A DNA stretch of 37,387 nucleotides from Bacteroidia bacterium (GCA_025057135.1 JANWXY010000092.1:1-37387), one strand, 5' to 3'. Shown: positions 1 to 7,135, numbered from the stretch's first letter. A program made the numbers and translations. The notes: a model not told the origin generated them from the sequence alone.

Positions 1-414
1 TATCTGGATGCGGCGGGTGTGCGTTTACCGCGTACGGCTGATGCTCAAGCCCTTGTTGGGCAGCCTGTAAAGAAAGAAGAGCTCCAACCAGGTGATCTCG
101 TATTCTTTAAAGAGCCGGGAAGGCGCAGCATTACCCATGTGGGCATAGTCCATAAAGTAGAGAATCAAGAAGTTGGCTTCATTCATGCTGCCTCTGTTCG
201 GCGGCAGGTCGTGGAAGATAGATTATCTGATCCGCACTGGCAGCTGAGATTTGTTTGCGCCCGTCGTCCGGTCATTCCTTCAAAGCCAACAAATGGAGAA
301 ACTCATCGGTCAGAGACCTTTCGGGCAGACACCGCCTCAGGAGCTCTGAGGGCCGTATCTCCCGATTCTATAAGCTCCCCTGCCGATGTGCCAAAAAGTT
401 CGGTGAGTCCTTGA
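1..414 (+). CDS. NlpC/P60 family peptidase, C-terminal part (5'-truncated)
   Basis: The reading frame is open from the first base, so the gene starts upstream of the window. The visible part begins YLDAAGVRLPRTADAQ and continues with ELQPGDLVFF, THVGIV and FIHAAS. This is the second half of an NlpC/P60 cysteine peptidase domain, which cuts D-Glu-to-diamino-acid bonds in murein peptides outside the cytoplasm. The His of THVGIV (about residue 47 of the open frame) is the expected catalytic His. The catalytic Cys lies upstream and cannot be checked. The domain ends near residue 97. The last 40 residues are Ser/Pro/Arg-rich and resemble no domain known to me. The gene converges on yhhQ with 58 bases between the two stops and no convincing terminator hairpin there. 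Confidence 0.85.
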   Translation, partial: YLDAAGVRLPRTADAQALVGQPVKKEELQPGDLVFFKEPGRRSITHVGIVHKVENQEVGFIHAASVRRQVVEDRLSDPHWQLRFVCARRPVIPSKPTNGETHRSETFRADTASGALRAVSPDSISSPADVPKSSVSP

Positions 415-472
415 TGGACTTTGAGCTTATTTTATCTGAGGATAATAGAGGCATGGAGCCTATCCGAGCATT

Positions 473-1258
473 CTATTCCCTCAGGCGTCCCCAAGCTGAG
501 CTCTCGGCCGCAGCCCTCTCTATCATGTAATGGGCTTGCTCTACCCCCAAGTACTTGTCAATCACCCAGTGTAAGCCATAGATTACGGGTGTAAGTATCA
601 GTGCCATTCCAGCTTTGTAGGTGTAGTTCAGTAGAGCTATGACGCTGACTTGCGCTAAGCTCCAGCCTGCGCCCCAGTAGAAAGCGATGTAAAGTACGAC
701 GAAACTATCCACGAGCTGAGAGATTAGGGTAGAACCGGTCGCCCTCACAGCTAACCAGCGCCCTTTCGTCAGGCGGCGTAACCAGTGAAAACTAATCACA
801 TCTATCAGCTGACCAATCAAAAAGGCAACCAGAGACCCTAAAACTATCCAAAGGCTTTGCCCAAAAATCGCTTGAAAAGCGTCAGGCATGTAAAGGCGCC
901 CGTTAGGAGCATTGCGCCAGAGCCAGAAATCCGCCGGCGGTAGAAGGATGGCTATGCCCACCATCAGAAAAGCATATGAGATTATTCCAATGGCAAGCCA
1001 GGACAGAAATCTGACGGCTCGCAGCCCAAAGTACTCATTGATAATATCAGTAGTGATAAAAACCCAGGGCCAGAGGAGAACTCCCGCTGATAAGGCCATC
1101 GTCAGAGGGCCCTGCCCAAATAGAAAGAATGGCCGAGTCGGTAGTCCGAAGGCGCGTTCTAAAGCAAATATTTTGACCCCGATGAACTCTGCAATCAAAG
1201 CATTGCTCAAAAAAAATGCTGAGAGGATAATGAATAAGCGTTGAGCCTTGCTGCTCAA
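473..1258 (-). CDS. yhhQ: Queuosine precursor transporter, YhhQ/VUT family
   Basis: A 261-residue, very hydrophobic protein with about six membrane segments. Family motifs include FIGVKIFAL near the N-terminus, FITTDIINEYFG (residues about 67-78) and a VRATGSTLISQLVDS segment typical of the YhhQ/vitamin-uptake family. Known members import 7-deazaguanine precursors of queuosine across the inner membrane. The start is TTG at 1258: no in-frame ATG lies near the N-terminus, and the TTG overlaps the rnz stop as TTGA, which fits translational coupling. It is the last gene of the long minus-strand run. Family assignment is firm; the exact substrate is inferred from the family. Confidence 0.88.
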   Translation of the reverse strand: MSSKAQRLFIILSAFFLSNALIAEFIGVKIFALERAFGLPTRPFFLFGQGPLTMALSAGVLLWPWVFITTDIINEYFGLRAVRFLSWLAIGIISYAFLMVGIAILLPPADFWLWRNAPNGRLYMPDAFQAIFGQSLWIVLGSLVAFLIGQLIDVISFHWLRRLTKGRWLAVRATGSTLISQLVDSFVVLYIAFYWGAGWSLAQVSVIALLNYTYKAGMALILTPVIYGLHWVIDKYLGVEQAHYMIERAAAESSAWGRLRE

Positions 1259-2166
1259 GGGAATGTGATGGTTTGCCCTTCTTCCACCAAATAAGTTTCT
1301 GGGAAAAACTGCCGAGCTTCTTCCAGTAAAGGAAGGAGGTTTCTGTACCTCGTAGAATAATGTCCTATGTAGAGCCGCTGAGTTTTACTGGCAGAAGCGG
1401 TGAGAGCGGCTTCGCGAGCGGTACTGTGGAAAGTCTGCGCAGCACGCTGCTGGTGTTCTGTAAGAAAAGTCGCCTCATGATAAAGTACTGTGACACCTGA
1501 GATGAAGTCTGCAGTCTGCTGGGAAAACATTGTGTCCGTACAGTATGCGTAGCTTTTGGGGGGAGATGGGGGTAAGGAAACGGAATCCCAAGTGATTTCT
1601 TGTCCATTATACTCTACCACTCCCTTTTGACGTAGGATGGGGAGGAGGCTTTCTGGAAGCCCGAGTTTAGAAAATTTTTCAGTGTCTAAGCGCTTAGGTT
1701 TGGGTTTTTCAGCGAAAAGGTAACCTATGGTAGGTACTCCATGCCTGAGAGGGAATGTCCATATCTCTATGCGTGCGTCTTCCCATAAAAGAACCTTTTC
1801 TCGGCGTAAAAAAACCTCTCTTACATATAGAGGGTAACGAAGGGCCGCAAATGTCCCGAGAAGCTGAAGCTCAATCAGATTGCGTAATCCACTTGGCCCG
1901 AAGATATACAAGGGCCTCTGGTGCCCCTGCATATGTAGCGTGGTGAGTAGCCCACCTATGCCTGCGACATGGTCCGCATGGAGATGAGAGATAAATATCG
2001 CTCTAAGCTTATGGAGGGGGAGGCGATACCGCAGTATTTGATGCTGAGTCGCCTCCCCACAATCTATAAGCACATGCGTACTTTCATACTGAAGCCATTG
2101 AGCAGAATGGTGGCGGCCATGCAAGGGCATGGCGCTACTGCTTCCCAAAATGCGGACAGAAAACAT
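1255..2166 (-). CDS. rnz: Ribonuclease Z
   Basis: A 303-residue metallo-beta-lactamase-fold protein of the usual short-form RNase Z length. The zinc motif HLHADH is at residues 61-66 and is followed by VAGIGGLL. Further signatures are GSSSAMP at the N-terminus, LIDCGEATQHQ (33-43), YHEATF, and a late GHYSTRY that supplies the C-terminal zinc His. RNase Z removes 3' trailers from tRNA precursors in the cytoplasm. The ATG at 2166 follows the STAS gene stop by three bases, and the stop overlaps the yhhQ TTG start. Confidence is high because both the zinc motif and the RNase-Z-specific C-terminal motif are present. Confidence 0.93.
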   Translation of the reverse strand: MFSVRILGSSSAMPLHGRHHSAQWLQYESTHVLIDCGEATQHQILRYRLPLHKLRAIFISHLHADHVAGIGGLLTTLHMQGHQRPLYIFGPSGLRNLIELQLLGTFAALRYPLYVREVFLRREKVLLWEDARIEIWTFPLRHGVPTIGYLFAEKPKPKRLDTEKFSKLGLPESLLPILRQKGVVEYNGQEITWDSVSLPPSPPKSYAYCTDTMFSQQTADFISGVTVLYHEATFLTEHQQRAAQTFHSTAREAALTASASKTQRLYIGHYSTRYRNLLPLLEEARQFFPETYLVEEGQTITFP

Positions 2167-2169
2167 CAG

Positions 2170-2742
2170 TTAATCTTCCGTGTCATCCTCATCCTCCTCA
2201 TCATCCTCCTCCCAGTCATCCTCTTCCCAGTCTTCATCTTCCCATTCTTCATCTTCCCAGTCCTCGTCGTCCTCCCACTCTTCGTCTTCCCAATCTTCAT
2301 CTTCCCAGTCTTCGGTTTCTTCATCTTCCCACTCTTCCTCTTCTTCCCACTCTTCTTCTTCCTCTTCTGCTTCTTCGGCTTTCTTTGACAACAGGGCTGT
2401 TTGCTGATGCATGTACTTCAAGGCATCTTCTATGTTCGTCATAAGCGTGAAGATTTCGTTCAGTTTAGAGAGAGAAAAGACGGATTGCAGGGCGGGTGTA
2501 GGAGCTACGACAGCGAGCGACCTACCTGCCTGCAGCAGCATCCGCCGCAAAAGTAAAAGAGCGCTAAGCACTGAGCTATCTAAGGTCTGGACTGCGCTTA
2601 GGTCTATAATCACTCCGTCTGTGGAGCTATGAGCGAGAACAGTGAGCTGAGACTTGAGATCGGGAGTAAGTGCAGCATTTAGGCGCTCTTCCATGGGGCG
2701 AAAGATGACGGTTTCACCGACTGTTTCCACTTGATATTTCAT
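2170..2742 (-). CDS. STAS-domain (anti-sigma-factor-antagonist-like) protein with acidic Trp-repeat tail
   Basis: Residues 1-110 form a STAS domain of the SpoIIAA/RsbV type, including VIIDLSAVQTLDSSVLSALL. Ser56 in LDSS aligns with the Ser phosphorylated by partner-switch kinases in SpoIIAA. Residues 121-190 are almost entirely Glu, Asp and Trp. Trp occurs at 132, 138, 146, 151, 156, 162, 167, 172 and 177, mostly every five residues. The tail is probably disordered and strongly negative, and I know of no function for it. The start overlaps the MBL gene stop (ATGA). A PP2C phosphatase and HATPase-like kinases lie in the same run of genes, so this protein may be another substrate of that switch; that is inference. 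Confidence 0.88.
   Translation of the reverse strand: MKYQVETVGETVIFRPMEERLNAALTPDLKSQLTVLAHSSTDGVIIDLSAVQTLDSSVLSALLLLRRMLLQAGRSLAVVAPTPALQSVFSLSKLNEIFTLMTNIEDALKYMHQQTALLSKKAEEAEEEEEEWEEEEEWEDEETEDWEDEDWEDEEWEDDEDWEDEEWEDEDWEEDDWEEDDEEDEDDTED
2212..2349 (-). repeat. Degenerate 15-base tandem repeat encoding W-(E/D)4 pentapeptides
   Basis: This lies inside the STAS gene tail. On the plus strand the recurrent unit is close to TCTTCATCTTCCCAG, one Trp plus four acidic residues per 15 bases. Nine Trp codons (CCA on the plus strand) mark the units from 2347-2349 down to 2212-2214. Copies differ in the third base and in Glu/Asp choice, so the array is old or kept for protein sequence rather than freshly expanded. 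Confidence 0.85.
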
Positions 2743-3380
2743 GTGTGCTGTAAAAAGGCATTTGTTTCTCGCTCATACCCTATAAAAGTCGGCTCACCGT
2801 GTCCTGGCCAGACCTCGGTATCGTCGGGTAAAGTCATCAGCTTTTCCCAGATAGATGACATAAGCGTACGATAATCAGCCAAAGGTAGCTCATAGTTGCC
2901 TATGCTGCCACGGAAAAGGACATCCCCCGAAAAAACCTTTCGCGCATTAGGAAAGTAGAAGCCAATGTGACCTGGCGAATGTCCAGGGATGTACAGCACT
3001 TGGGCGAGCTCTCCGTCCAGAAATAATGTACTATTCTCAGAAATATACTCTTCTGCAGGGGGGCCGGCTTCATAATGGAGTCCCATGAGTGCAGCCCATG
3101 TAGAGGCATTCTGATAGACAACTTCCTCACTTTCATGATAATAAACGGGGACCCCATATTTGGAGGTTATCCAGCGCAAGCCGAGGATATGGTCAATATG
3201 AGCATGGGTGAGATAAACAGCTTCAAGCCGAGCCTTTTCTGCAGAGAGAACGGACTCAAAGGCTCGACGCTCCCCTTCGGTATAAATCCCAGGATCAATC
3301 ACCCATGCGCTCCCGTTATTCCCAAACAGGAGATAGGTATTTTCCTGATAGGGGTTAGTAACTAAACGACGAACGCGCAT
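2739..3380 (-). CDS. MBL-fold metallohydrolase (glyoxalase II-like)
   Basis: A 213-residue metallo-beta-lactamase-fold hydrolase. The metal motif THAHIDH is at residues 58-64. Further ligands are His134 (GHSPGH), Asp153 (SGDVLF) and His194 (WPGHGEP), so the binuclear site is complete. The size and the GDVLFRGSIG segment match the YcbL/GloB-like group, which act on thioesters such as S-lactoylglutathione; the substrate here is not determinable. There is no signal peptide, so it is cytoplasmic. It is tightly packed: the start shares one base with the hbd stop (TGATG) and the stop overlaps the STAS start by four bases. Confidence 0.88.
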   Translation of the reverse strand: MRVRRLVTNPYQENTYLLFGNNGSAWVIDPGIYTEGERRAFESVLSAEKARLEAVYLTHAHIDHILGLRWITSKYGVPVYYHESEEVVYQNASTWAALMGLHYEAGPPAEEYISENSTLFLDGELAQVLYIPGHSPGHIGFYFPNARKVFSGDVLFRGSIGNYELPLADYRTLMSSIWEKLMTLPDDTEVWPGHGEPTFIGYERETNAFLQHT

Positions 3381-4231
3381 CAGCTATATTCGTAAAACCC
3401 ACGCCCAGATTTACGGCCGAGATAACCGGCATTTACCATATTCACGAGTAAAGGGCAGGGAGCGTATTTAGGGTCTCCAAAGCCTTCATGAAGCACGCGT
3501 AAAATAGACAAACAAACATCCAGTCCGATGAAGTCGGCTAACTCAAGAGGGCCCATCGGGTGATTCATGCCAAGCTTCATGATGGCATCTATGGCTTCGC
3601 GGGTGGCTACACCTTGATAAAGGGCATAAATCGCTTCGTTTATCATCGGCATGAGCACCCGATTAGAAATAAATCCAGGATAATCCTGAGTGAGCACGGG
3701 TTCTTTTGCAAGGCTGCGGGCTATATCCATGGTCCTTTGAACGGTTTCAGCACTTGTTTGAAGACCCTGGATAACCTCTACCAAACGCATGACAGGGACA
3801 GGGTTCATGAAGTGCATACCGATAAACCGTTCTGGATGCTTCACATGGACAGCGAGCCTCGTGATAGATATAGATGAGGTATTCGTTGCGAGGATAGCTG
3901 TGTCAGGAGCATGCTCACTAACCTCTCTCCATACAGCCACTTTGAGGGAAATATCTTCTGGGACAGCTTCTACTATGAGAGCTGCTTCTTTAACCGCAGG
4001 AGGGATGTCCGCATATAGAGTTAGCCGACTAAGAAGGGACTCTTTCTCTTCGGGTGTGAGCGTGCCTTTTTTCACTTGGCGGTCTGCATTTTTTGAGACG
4101 GTATTGAGGGCATTTTGCCATTTAGCCCGATCTACCTCCACCCAAGCGACAGGGTGCCCGAACTGGGCAAATACATGGGCTATTCCAGTGCCCATCGTGC
4201 CAGCACCGAGTACAGCCACAGGAAACTTCAT
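3380..4231 (-). CDS. hbd: 3-hydroxyacyl-CoA (3-hydroxybutyryl-CoA) dehydrogenase
   Basis: A 283-residue single-module dehydrogenase that oxidises or reduces the 3-hydroxy group of acyl-CoAs with NAD(P). The Rossmann loop GAGTMG is at residues 9-14. ATNTSSISI (115-123) and the catalytic pair His140 (MHFMNP) and Glu152 (RLVEV) are intact. The C-terminal helical domain carries DYPGFISNR and MNHPMGPLELADFIGLDV. The length matches stand-alone Hbd/PaaH enzymes rather than the FadB fusion. It overlaps the upstream gene by four bases and the MBL gene by one, so it is translated with them. Fatty acid/CoA genes also occur at 22985-23643 and 32505-33299, but not in one pathway cluster. Confidence 0.93.
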   Translation of the reverse strand: MKFPVAVLGAGTMGTGIAHVFAQFGHPVAWVEVDRAKWQNALNTVSKNADRQVKKGTLTPEEKESLLSRLTLYADIPPAVKEAALIVEAVPEDISLKVAVWREVSEHAPDTAILATNTSSISITRLAVHVKHPERFIGMHFMNPVPVMRLVEVIQGLQTSAETVQRTMDIARSLAKEPVLTQDYPGFISNRVLMPMINEAIYALYQGVATREAIDAIMKLGMNHPMGPLELADFIGLDVCLSILRVLHEGFGDPKYAPCPLLVNMVNAGYLGRKSGRGFYEYS

Positions 4232-4812
4232 AAGGCGAATGTTTTTTCAGCGACGACTTGCTGGAGCATTATATCGTACAGCCTAATGAGGAAAGTTCCT
4301 CGTAGAATGGGAGGCCATGTGTAAGCTACCTGTTGTGGAGCTGCTATATCCAAAGGTATCGTGAATATCTCTTCTCCAAAGCGATTGAAAGCTCTGATGA
4401 TGTATTTACCGGCATTGGGAAAATCTATATACAAGAGAGAGGGCTTTCCTGTTTTCAAAGTAATGATGGGAGGGGAGGGGGGCTCGCCCCAAGGATATCC
4501 TTCATAGAGGATTACTCTGGGCCCAGATTTACTCAGCGTAGAGAGAACGATTCGAACTTTCTGTCCTAACCTTCCGTGTTTGCGGCAGAGTTGATATGAC
4601 TTGGGTAGTTCCCCACGGTCTACTCTTACCTCCTCGAGGGTGGTCCATTGATTTGTACCGGTGCTTTCTTGCCATGAGATGAGCAGAATTCTATCCGCTG
4701 CTTTTATGAGCACCTCTGTGCAGAATCCCTTCGGAGCTGAGGTCAGCCCTTTCCATTCATAACTGATACCTGGAAGGGAGTCGCACAACAGCAACAGACC
4801 TAATAAAAACAT
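4228..4812 (-). CDS. Secreted protein of unknown function with possible T9SS-type C-terminal domain
   Basis: A 194-residue protein not recognised as a named family. Residues 1-18 form a hydrophobic signal sequence (FLLGLLLLCDSLPG). The last 75 residues alternate in a beta pattern: GKYIIRAFNRFGEEIF, then ILRGTFLIRLYD, then a Lys-containing end (EKTFAL). This resembles the small beta-sandwich sorting domain of Bacteroidota type IX cargo (G-x-Y-x-I/V-x-L followed by a final K and hydrophobic residues). The protein is much shorter than typical cargo, so it may instead be a periplasmic or surface factor using the same fold. The ATG at 4812 lies four bases after a perfect TAACTTTG box. The stop overlaps hbd by four bases. 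Confidence 0.7.
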   Translation of the reverse strand: MFLLGLLLLCDSLPGISYEWKGLTSAPKGFCTEVLIKAADRILLISWQESTGTNQWTTLEEVRVDRGELPKSYQLCRKHGRLGQKVRIVLSTLSKSGPRVILYEGYPWGEPPSPPIITLKTGKPSLLYIDFPNAGKYIIRAFNRFGEEIFTIPLDIAAPQQVAYTWPPILRGTFLIRLYDIMLQQVVAEKTFAL

Positions 4813-4816
4813 ACTA

Positions 4817-4824
4817 CAAAGTTA
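4817..4824 (-). promoter_or_regulatory. Bacteroidota -7 promoter box TAACTTTG
   Basis: Perfect match to TAnnTTTG on the minus strand, with four bases (TAGT) before the ATG at 4812. It lies in the 24-base gap after the coiled-coil gene stop. It predicts an internal promoter with a leaderless mRNA for the secreted-protein gene and hbd. Confidence 0.6.
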
Positions 4825-4836
4825 GGGGATGAGAAG

Positions 4837-5304
4837 CTATTTACCTTTCAAAGCCTCCATAAGTTCTACCGCCCGGACAGGGTCAAAAATCAAGTAATAT
4901 AACATGAATAGAACAATAACTGTAAGGACCGCGACCATCACAACCAGAGCTATTTGAATGCGTCCGACCCGTTTATCTATTACGTTCTGCTCTTCGGACA
5001 GCCTCTGATAGTTATGGATGATGGCTTTTTGTGTCTTTTTTGCTTCTTCTTCTTTCTCACGCAGGAGCTGGTTTTGTCTCTCGAGCTCTGCATTCATCTC
5101 ATCCAGTCGCCGTTGATTTCGGTCTGCTATTCGGGTGAGAGTTCGGGCTTCGCCGAGGAGGCGCTCGTACTCCTCTACCATCCGCTTATAGCTCTGCTGC
5201 CATTCTGCATCCGTCATGTCTACACGCGCCAAAGTGAGGCGAGCTTCCTGCAGGAGCTGCAGCTCCTCTGCAAAGAGATTTTTATTACTCCCTACTGTGC
5301 TCAT
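4837..5304 (-). CDS. Coiled-coil, C-terminally membrane-anchored protein (paralogue 1)
   Basis: A 155-residue protein of no family I can name. Residues 10-60 are helical and contain FAEELQLLQEAR, DAEWQQSY and a YERLL...LTRIADRNQRRLDEM run. A charged coiled coil occupies about 45-112. One membrane segment (about 116-140) is followed by only about 15 residues, so it is tail-anchored with the coiled coil in the cytoplasm. The N-terminal half is clearly homologous to the next gene upstream, so the two arose by tandem duplication. The linker resembles the helix before output domains in some SpoIIE phosphatases and cyclases. I chose ATG 5304; an in-frame TTG at 5313 belongs to the promoter box TACCTTTG. 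The location beside SiaB/SiaC suggests a membrane scaffold or signal input (inference). Confidence 0.8.
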   Translation of the reverse strand: MSTVGSNKNLFAEELQLLQEARLTLARVDMTDAEWQQSYKRMVEEYERLLGEARTLTRIADRNQRRLDEMNAELERQNQLLREKEEEAKKTQKAIIHNYQRLSEEQNVIDKRVGRIQIALVVMVAVLTVIVLFMLYYLIFDPVRAVELMEALKGK

Positions 5305-5310
5305 ACTAAG

Positions 5311-5318
5311 CAAAGGTA
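5311..5318 (-). promoter_or_regulatory. Bacteroidota -7 promoter box TACCTTTG
   Basis: Perfect TAnnTTTG on the minus strand, six bases before ATG 5304, in the 28-base gap between the two coiled-coil genes. Its last three bases are an in-frame TTG, which can pass for an upstream start codon. Confidence 0.6.
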
Positions 5319-5332
5319 CGACCAGAGCTGCA

Positions 5333-5788
5333 TCATTGAAGACCTCGGACTTTTTTTACAAACTGTATCATAGTATCCGTATCTATAAAGATGTAGTATG
5401 AAACAAACGCTACTATCACTAAAAGCACTGCGAAGAGCACGATGAGCATCATCCATGTGCGTCCCATCTGGTCGTACAGCGTGTCACGCTCCTTGACTTT
5501 TTTATGAATTTCTTTTTGCTGGTGTTCTATTTGGCGTTCTAAGCCTTCTACCTCATGGCTAAGCGCTTTTCTTTGGAGTTCAAGTTGCGCCCGAGCCTTC
5601 TCAAGCTTCGATTCAAGTTGGTCGGCTTGATGGGTAAGGACTTGGACGACCTTGAGAAGGCTTTCGTAGTTTTCCACAATCTTCAAATAAGCATCGCGCC
5701 ATTCTTGGGAAGTTATGCCGCCGCGCTCAGCTTTGGCGCGTGCCTCTTGTAGAAAAGCAGTTTCTTCTGGAAAGTACTGATCTTTCAT
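5333..5788 (-). CDS. Coiled-coil, C-terminally membrane-anchored protein (paralogue 2)
   Basis: A 151-residue protein with the same plan as its downstream paralogue. An N-terminal helix contains FPEETAFLQEAR and SQEWRDAY. Then come VENYESLL and LTHQADQLESKLEKA, a long coiled coil (about 40-108) and one membrane segment (about 111-134) with about 17 residues after it. Shared positions between the two include EE, LQEAR, EW, VE.YE..LL, LT..AD. The coiled coil itself has diverged, which would let the two form a heteromer or bind different partners. The ATG at 5788 overlaps the SiaC stop (ATGA), which suggests coupled translation with SiaC and a role in the same switch. Function unknown. Confidence 0.82.
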   Translation of the reverse strand: MKDQYFPEETAFLQEARAKAERGGITSQEWRDAYLKIVENYESLLKVVQVLTHQADQLESKLEKARAQLELQRKALSHEVEGLERQIEHQQKEIHKKVKERDTLYDQMGRTWMMLIVLFAVLLVIVAFVSYYIFIDTDTMIQFVKKVRGLQ

Positions 5789-6159
5789 ACAGGCACTAGC
5801 TCAAAAGGCACATCTAACAGGGCTTGATAATCCTGTCCTGTTTCTGCCATATCTTCATCGTCAGAATCATAATGCCATCGTATGGATACCTTATGACCGC
5901 TTTTGTGCATCCGCTCTAACTTCCTAAATATGTCTAACAGACACTTGGAGGAGCTGGTATTGAAGTATTCTAACTGAAACTTGAAGGTGGTCTCTGGCAG
6001 TGGGGATTTGCCGTATTCTTCTATCCAGTCCAAAACCTTTCTGTAGAAGCCAATGGCATCCTCGGGAATACTTCTGCCAGTTATTTCAAATATCCCCAAA
6101 TCAGCGTTCAGGATGACCTTGGGGGTTTTTGAGGTAGGTTCTATAACAAGGTTTCGCAT
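5785..6159 (-). CDS. siaC: SiaC family regulatory phosphoprotein (DUF1987), copy 1
   Basis: A 124-residue protein matching the SiaC/DUF1987 family along its whole length. It has IEPTSKTPKV, ITGRSIPEDAIGFY, YFNTSSSK (residues 65-72) and the acidic DSDDEDMAETGQDYQALL near the C-terminus. In Pseudomonas SiaC, Thr68 is phosphorylated by SiaB and dephosphorylated by the PP2C phosphatase SiaA, and the unphosphorylated form binds a diguanylate cyclase. Thr68 is present here at the same number. No GGDEF gene is visible in the window, so the effector is unknown. The stop overlaps the coiled-coil gene start by four bases. A perfect TAACTTTG box lies eight bases before the ATG. Confidence 0.93.
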   Translation of the reverse strand: MRNLVIEPTSKTPKVILNADLGIFEITGRSIPEDAIGFYRKVLDWIEEYGKSPLPETTFKFQLEYFNTSSSKCLLDIFRKLERMHKSGHKVSIRWHYDSDDEDMAETGQDYQALLDVPFELVPV

Positions 6160-6167
6160 GAGCGGGG

Positions 6168-6175
6168 CAAAGTTA
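6168..6175 (-). promoter_or_regulatory. Bacteroidota -7 promoter box TAACTTTG
   Basis: Perfect TAnnTTTG on the minus strand, eight bases before the SiaC copy 1 ATG at 6159 and just beyond the SiaB stop codon. It suggests that SiaC copy 1 and the coiled-coil genes can be transcribed without the upstream kinases. Confidence 0.55.
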
Positions 6176-6176
6176 T

Positions 6177-6740
6177 TTACTTCTCAGGTATGCGCGACAC
6201 ACGGGCTTCCAAGCTGAAAAATGAATACTTGTCATTGACGGGGTGAAAGTCATATCCCAGACGCTGTCCCGACTTGCGAGCTATGTCTATCATACCTAAA
6301 CCAGCCGTTCCCTTTTCGCTAAACCCCGTTCCTGTTAGAATCTCTTGATACAGCTGCTTGAGCTCTTCCTTGGATGCTCTATTGATTCTATCCAAGCGCG
6401 CTTTGACTTCTGGAATGCGATCATTCATCACATGATTGCCTGTGATGATATAGTAATCCTTTTCCTCGCGTCCGATCATGAGGAGGGCTGTTTTGTCTCG
6501 GACGGGATTGGAGGGGTCAGTGGGGGGTAGGGCGTCTAAATGATGGTATACGTTCTGGAGACATTCTACCATCACGTTGAATACGCGTTTCTTCACTTTA
6601 CGGTCTTCTCCCTCGCCTTCCAGCTTGTTTTCTACCATTTGGAGAATAGATGATACTAAGTCAGCTGTAACCTCACCTTGATACACAAAGATGATGTTAT
6701 TCAGCTGCATATTCTTGTAGTAGCTATAAGTCATGCTCAT
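6177..6740 (-). CDS. siaB: SiaB family protein kinase (DUF6272), catalytically intact copy
   Basis: A 187-residue SiaB-type kinase with a GHKL ATPase-like fold, expected to phosphorylate SiaC on Thr68. The N-box is FNVMVECLQNVYHH with Glu59 and Asn63 in the E-x3-N position. The G-box is GTAGLGMIDIARKSG (residues 144-158) with Gly147 and Gly149 present. The C-terminal YSFFSLEARV strand is shared with the other copy. ATG 6740 is used here; a second ATG at 6734 is equally possible. Five bases separate it from the upstream SiaC gene and 17 from the downstream one. No TAnnTTTG box precedes it, so it depends on upstream transcription. Confidence 0.92.
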   Translation of the reverse strand: MSMTYSYYKNMQLNNIIFVYQGEVTADLVSSILQMVENKLEGEGEDRKVKKRVFNVMVECLQNVYHHLDALPPTDPSNPVRDKTALLMIGREEKDYYIITGNHVMNDRIPEVKARLDRINRASKEELKQLYQEILTGTGFSEKGTAGLGMIDIARKSGQRLGYDFHPVNDKYSFFSLEARVSRIPEK

Positions 6741-6745
6741 AGGCT

Positions 6746-7129
6746 TCAGGATTGAACTTTTACTGAAAGTTCTATGGGAAGGTTCAGTAGAGCTTGATAA
6801 TCTTGACCCGTTTCTTCCATATCCTCATCGTCCTCATCGTAGTACCATGTAACGCGCACCTCATACCCCGCATTGTGTATGGCCTCTAAGCGCTTCAGCA
6901 CTTCTAAGATGTTTTTAGAGCTGCTGGTATTGAAATATTCCAAGTCAAAACGGACATGCGTAACGGGGAGGGGTTGCTTGGAATAGCCATCAAGCCAGTC
7001 AAAAATTGGAGTGTAAAAGCCTACCGAGTCCTCCGGTATACTTCGCCCTGAGAACTCAAAAATTCCATTCTCCGGGTCCAAGATAACCCTCGGAGTTTTA
7101 TGGGTAGACTCTATGCGTAAGGCTTCCAT
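6746..7129 (-). CDS. siaC: SiaC family regulatory phosphoprotein (DUF1987), copy 2
   Basis: A 127-residue SiaC paralogue. It has IESTHKTPRV, FSGRSIPEDSVGFYTPIFDWL, YFNTSSSK (residues 65-72, Thr68 retained) and EDDEDMEETGQDYQALL. It keeps every family hallmark, so unlike its SiaB neighbour it is not degenerate. The two SiaC copies are clearly similar but differ across the helices that contact partners, for example WIEEYGKSPLPET versus WLDGYSKQPLPVT, so they may have separate effectors. It is separated by six bases from the degenerate SiaB upstream and five from the intact SiaB downstream. Confidence 0.92.
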   Translation of the reverse strand: MEALRIESTHKTPRVILDPENGIFEFSGRSIPEDSVGFYTPIFDWLDGYSKQPLPVTHVRFDLEYFNTSSSKNILEVLKRLEAIHNAGYEVRVTWYYDEDDEDMEETGQDYQALLNLPIELSVKVQS

Positions 7130-7135
7130 ACGGCA

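Noticed and set aside
2212-2349. Regularly spaced short repeats, considered as a CRISPR-like or intergenic array
   Set aside because: The 15-base units have no unique spacers, lie fully in frame in the STAS gene and encode pentapeptides.
1969-2388. Plus-strand frame with a very hydrophobic Phe/Ile/Leu end that could pass for a membrane protein
   Set aside because: Its hydrophobic part is another antisense frame of the acidic repeat, and its beginning is antisense to rnz.
2180-2407. Plus-strand poly-Ser open frame opposite the acidic tail
   Set aside because: It is the antisense reading of the Glu/Asp repeat codons of the STAS gene; no start signal or family similarity.
3789-4286. 165-residue plus-strand frame opposite hbd
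   Set aside because: It overlaps hbd almost completely; no motif or start context.
4837-5788. The two coiled-coil membrane proteins as chemoreceptors or histidine kinases serving cheRB
   Set aside because: They have no signalling-tip, HAMP or kinase motifs and are too short; they remain only possible methylation targets.
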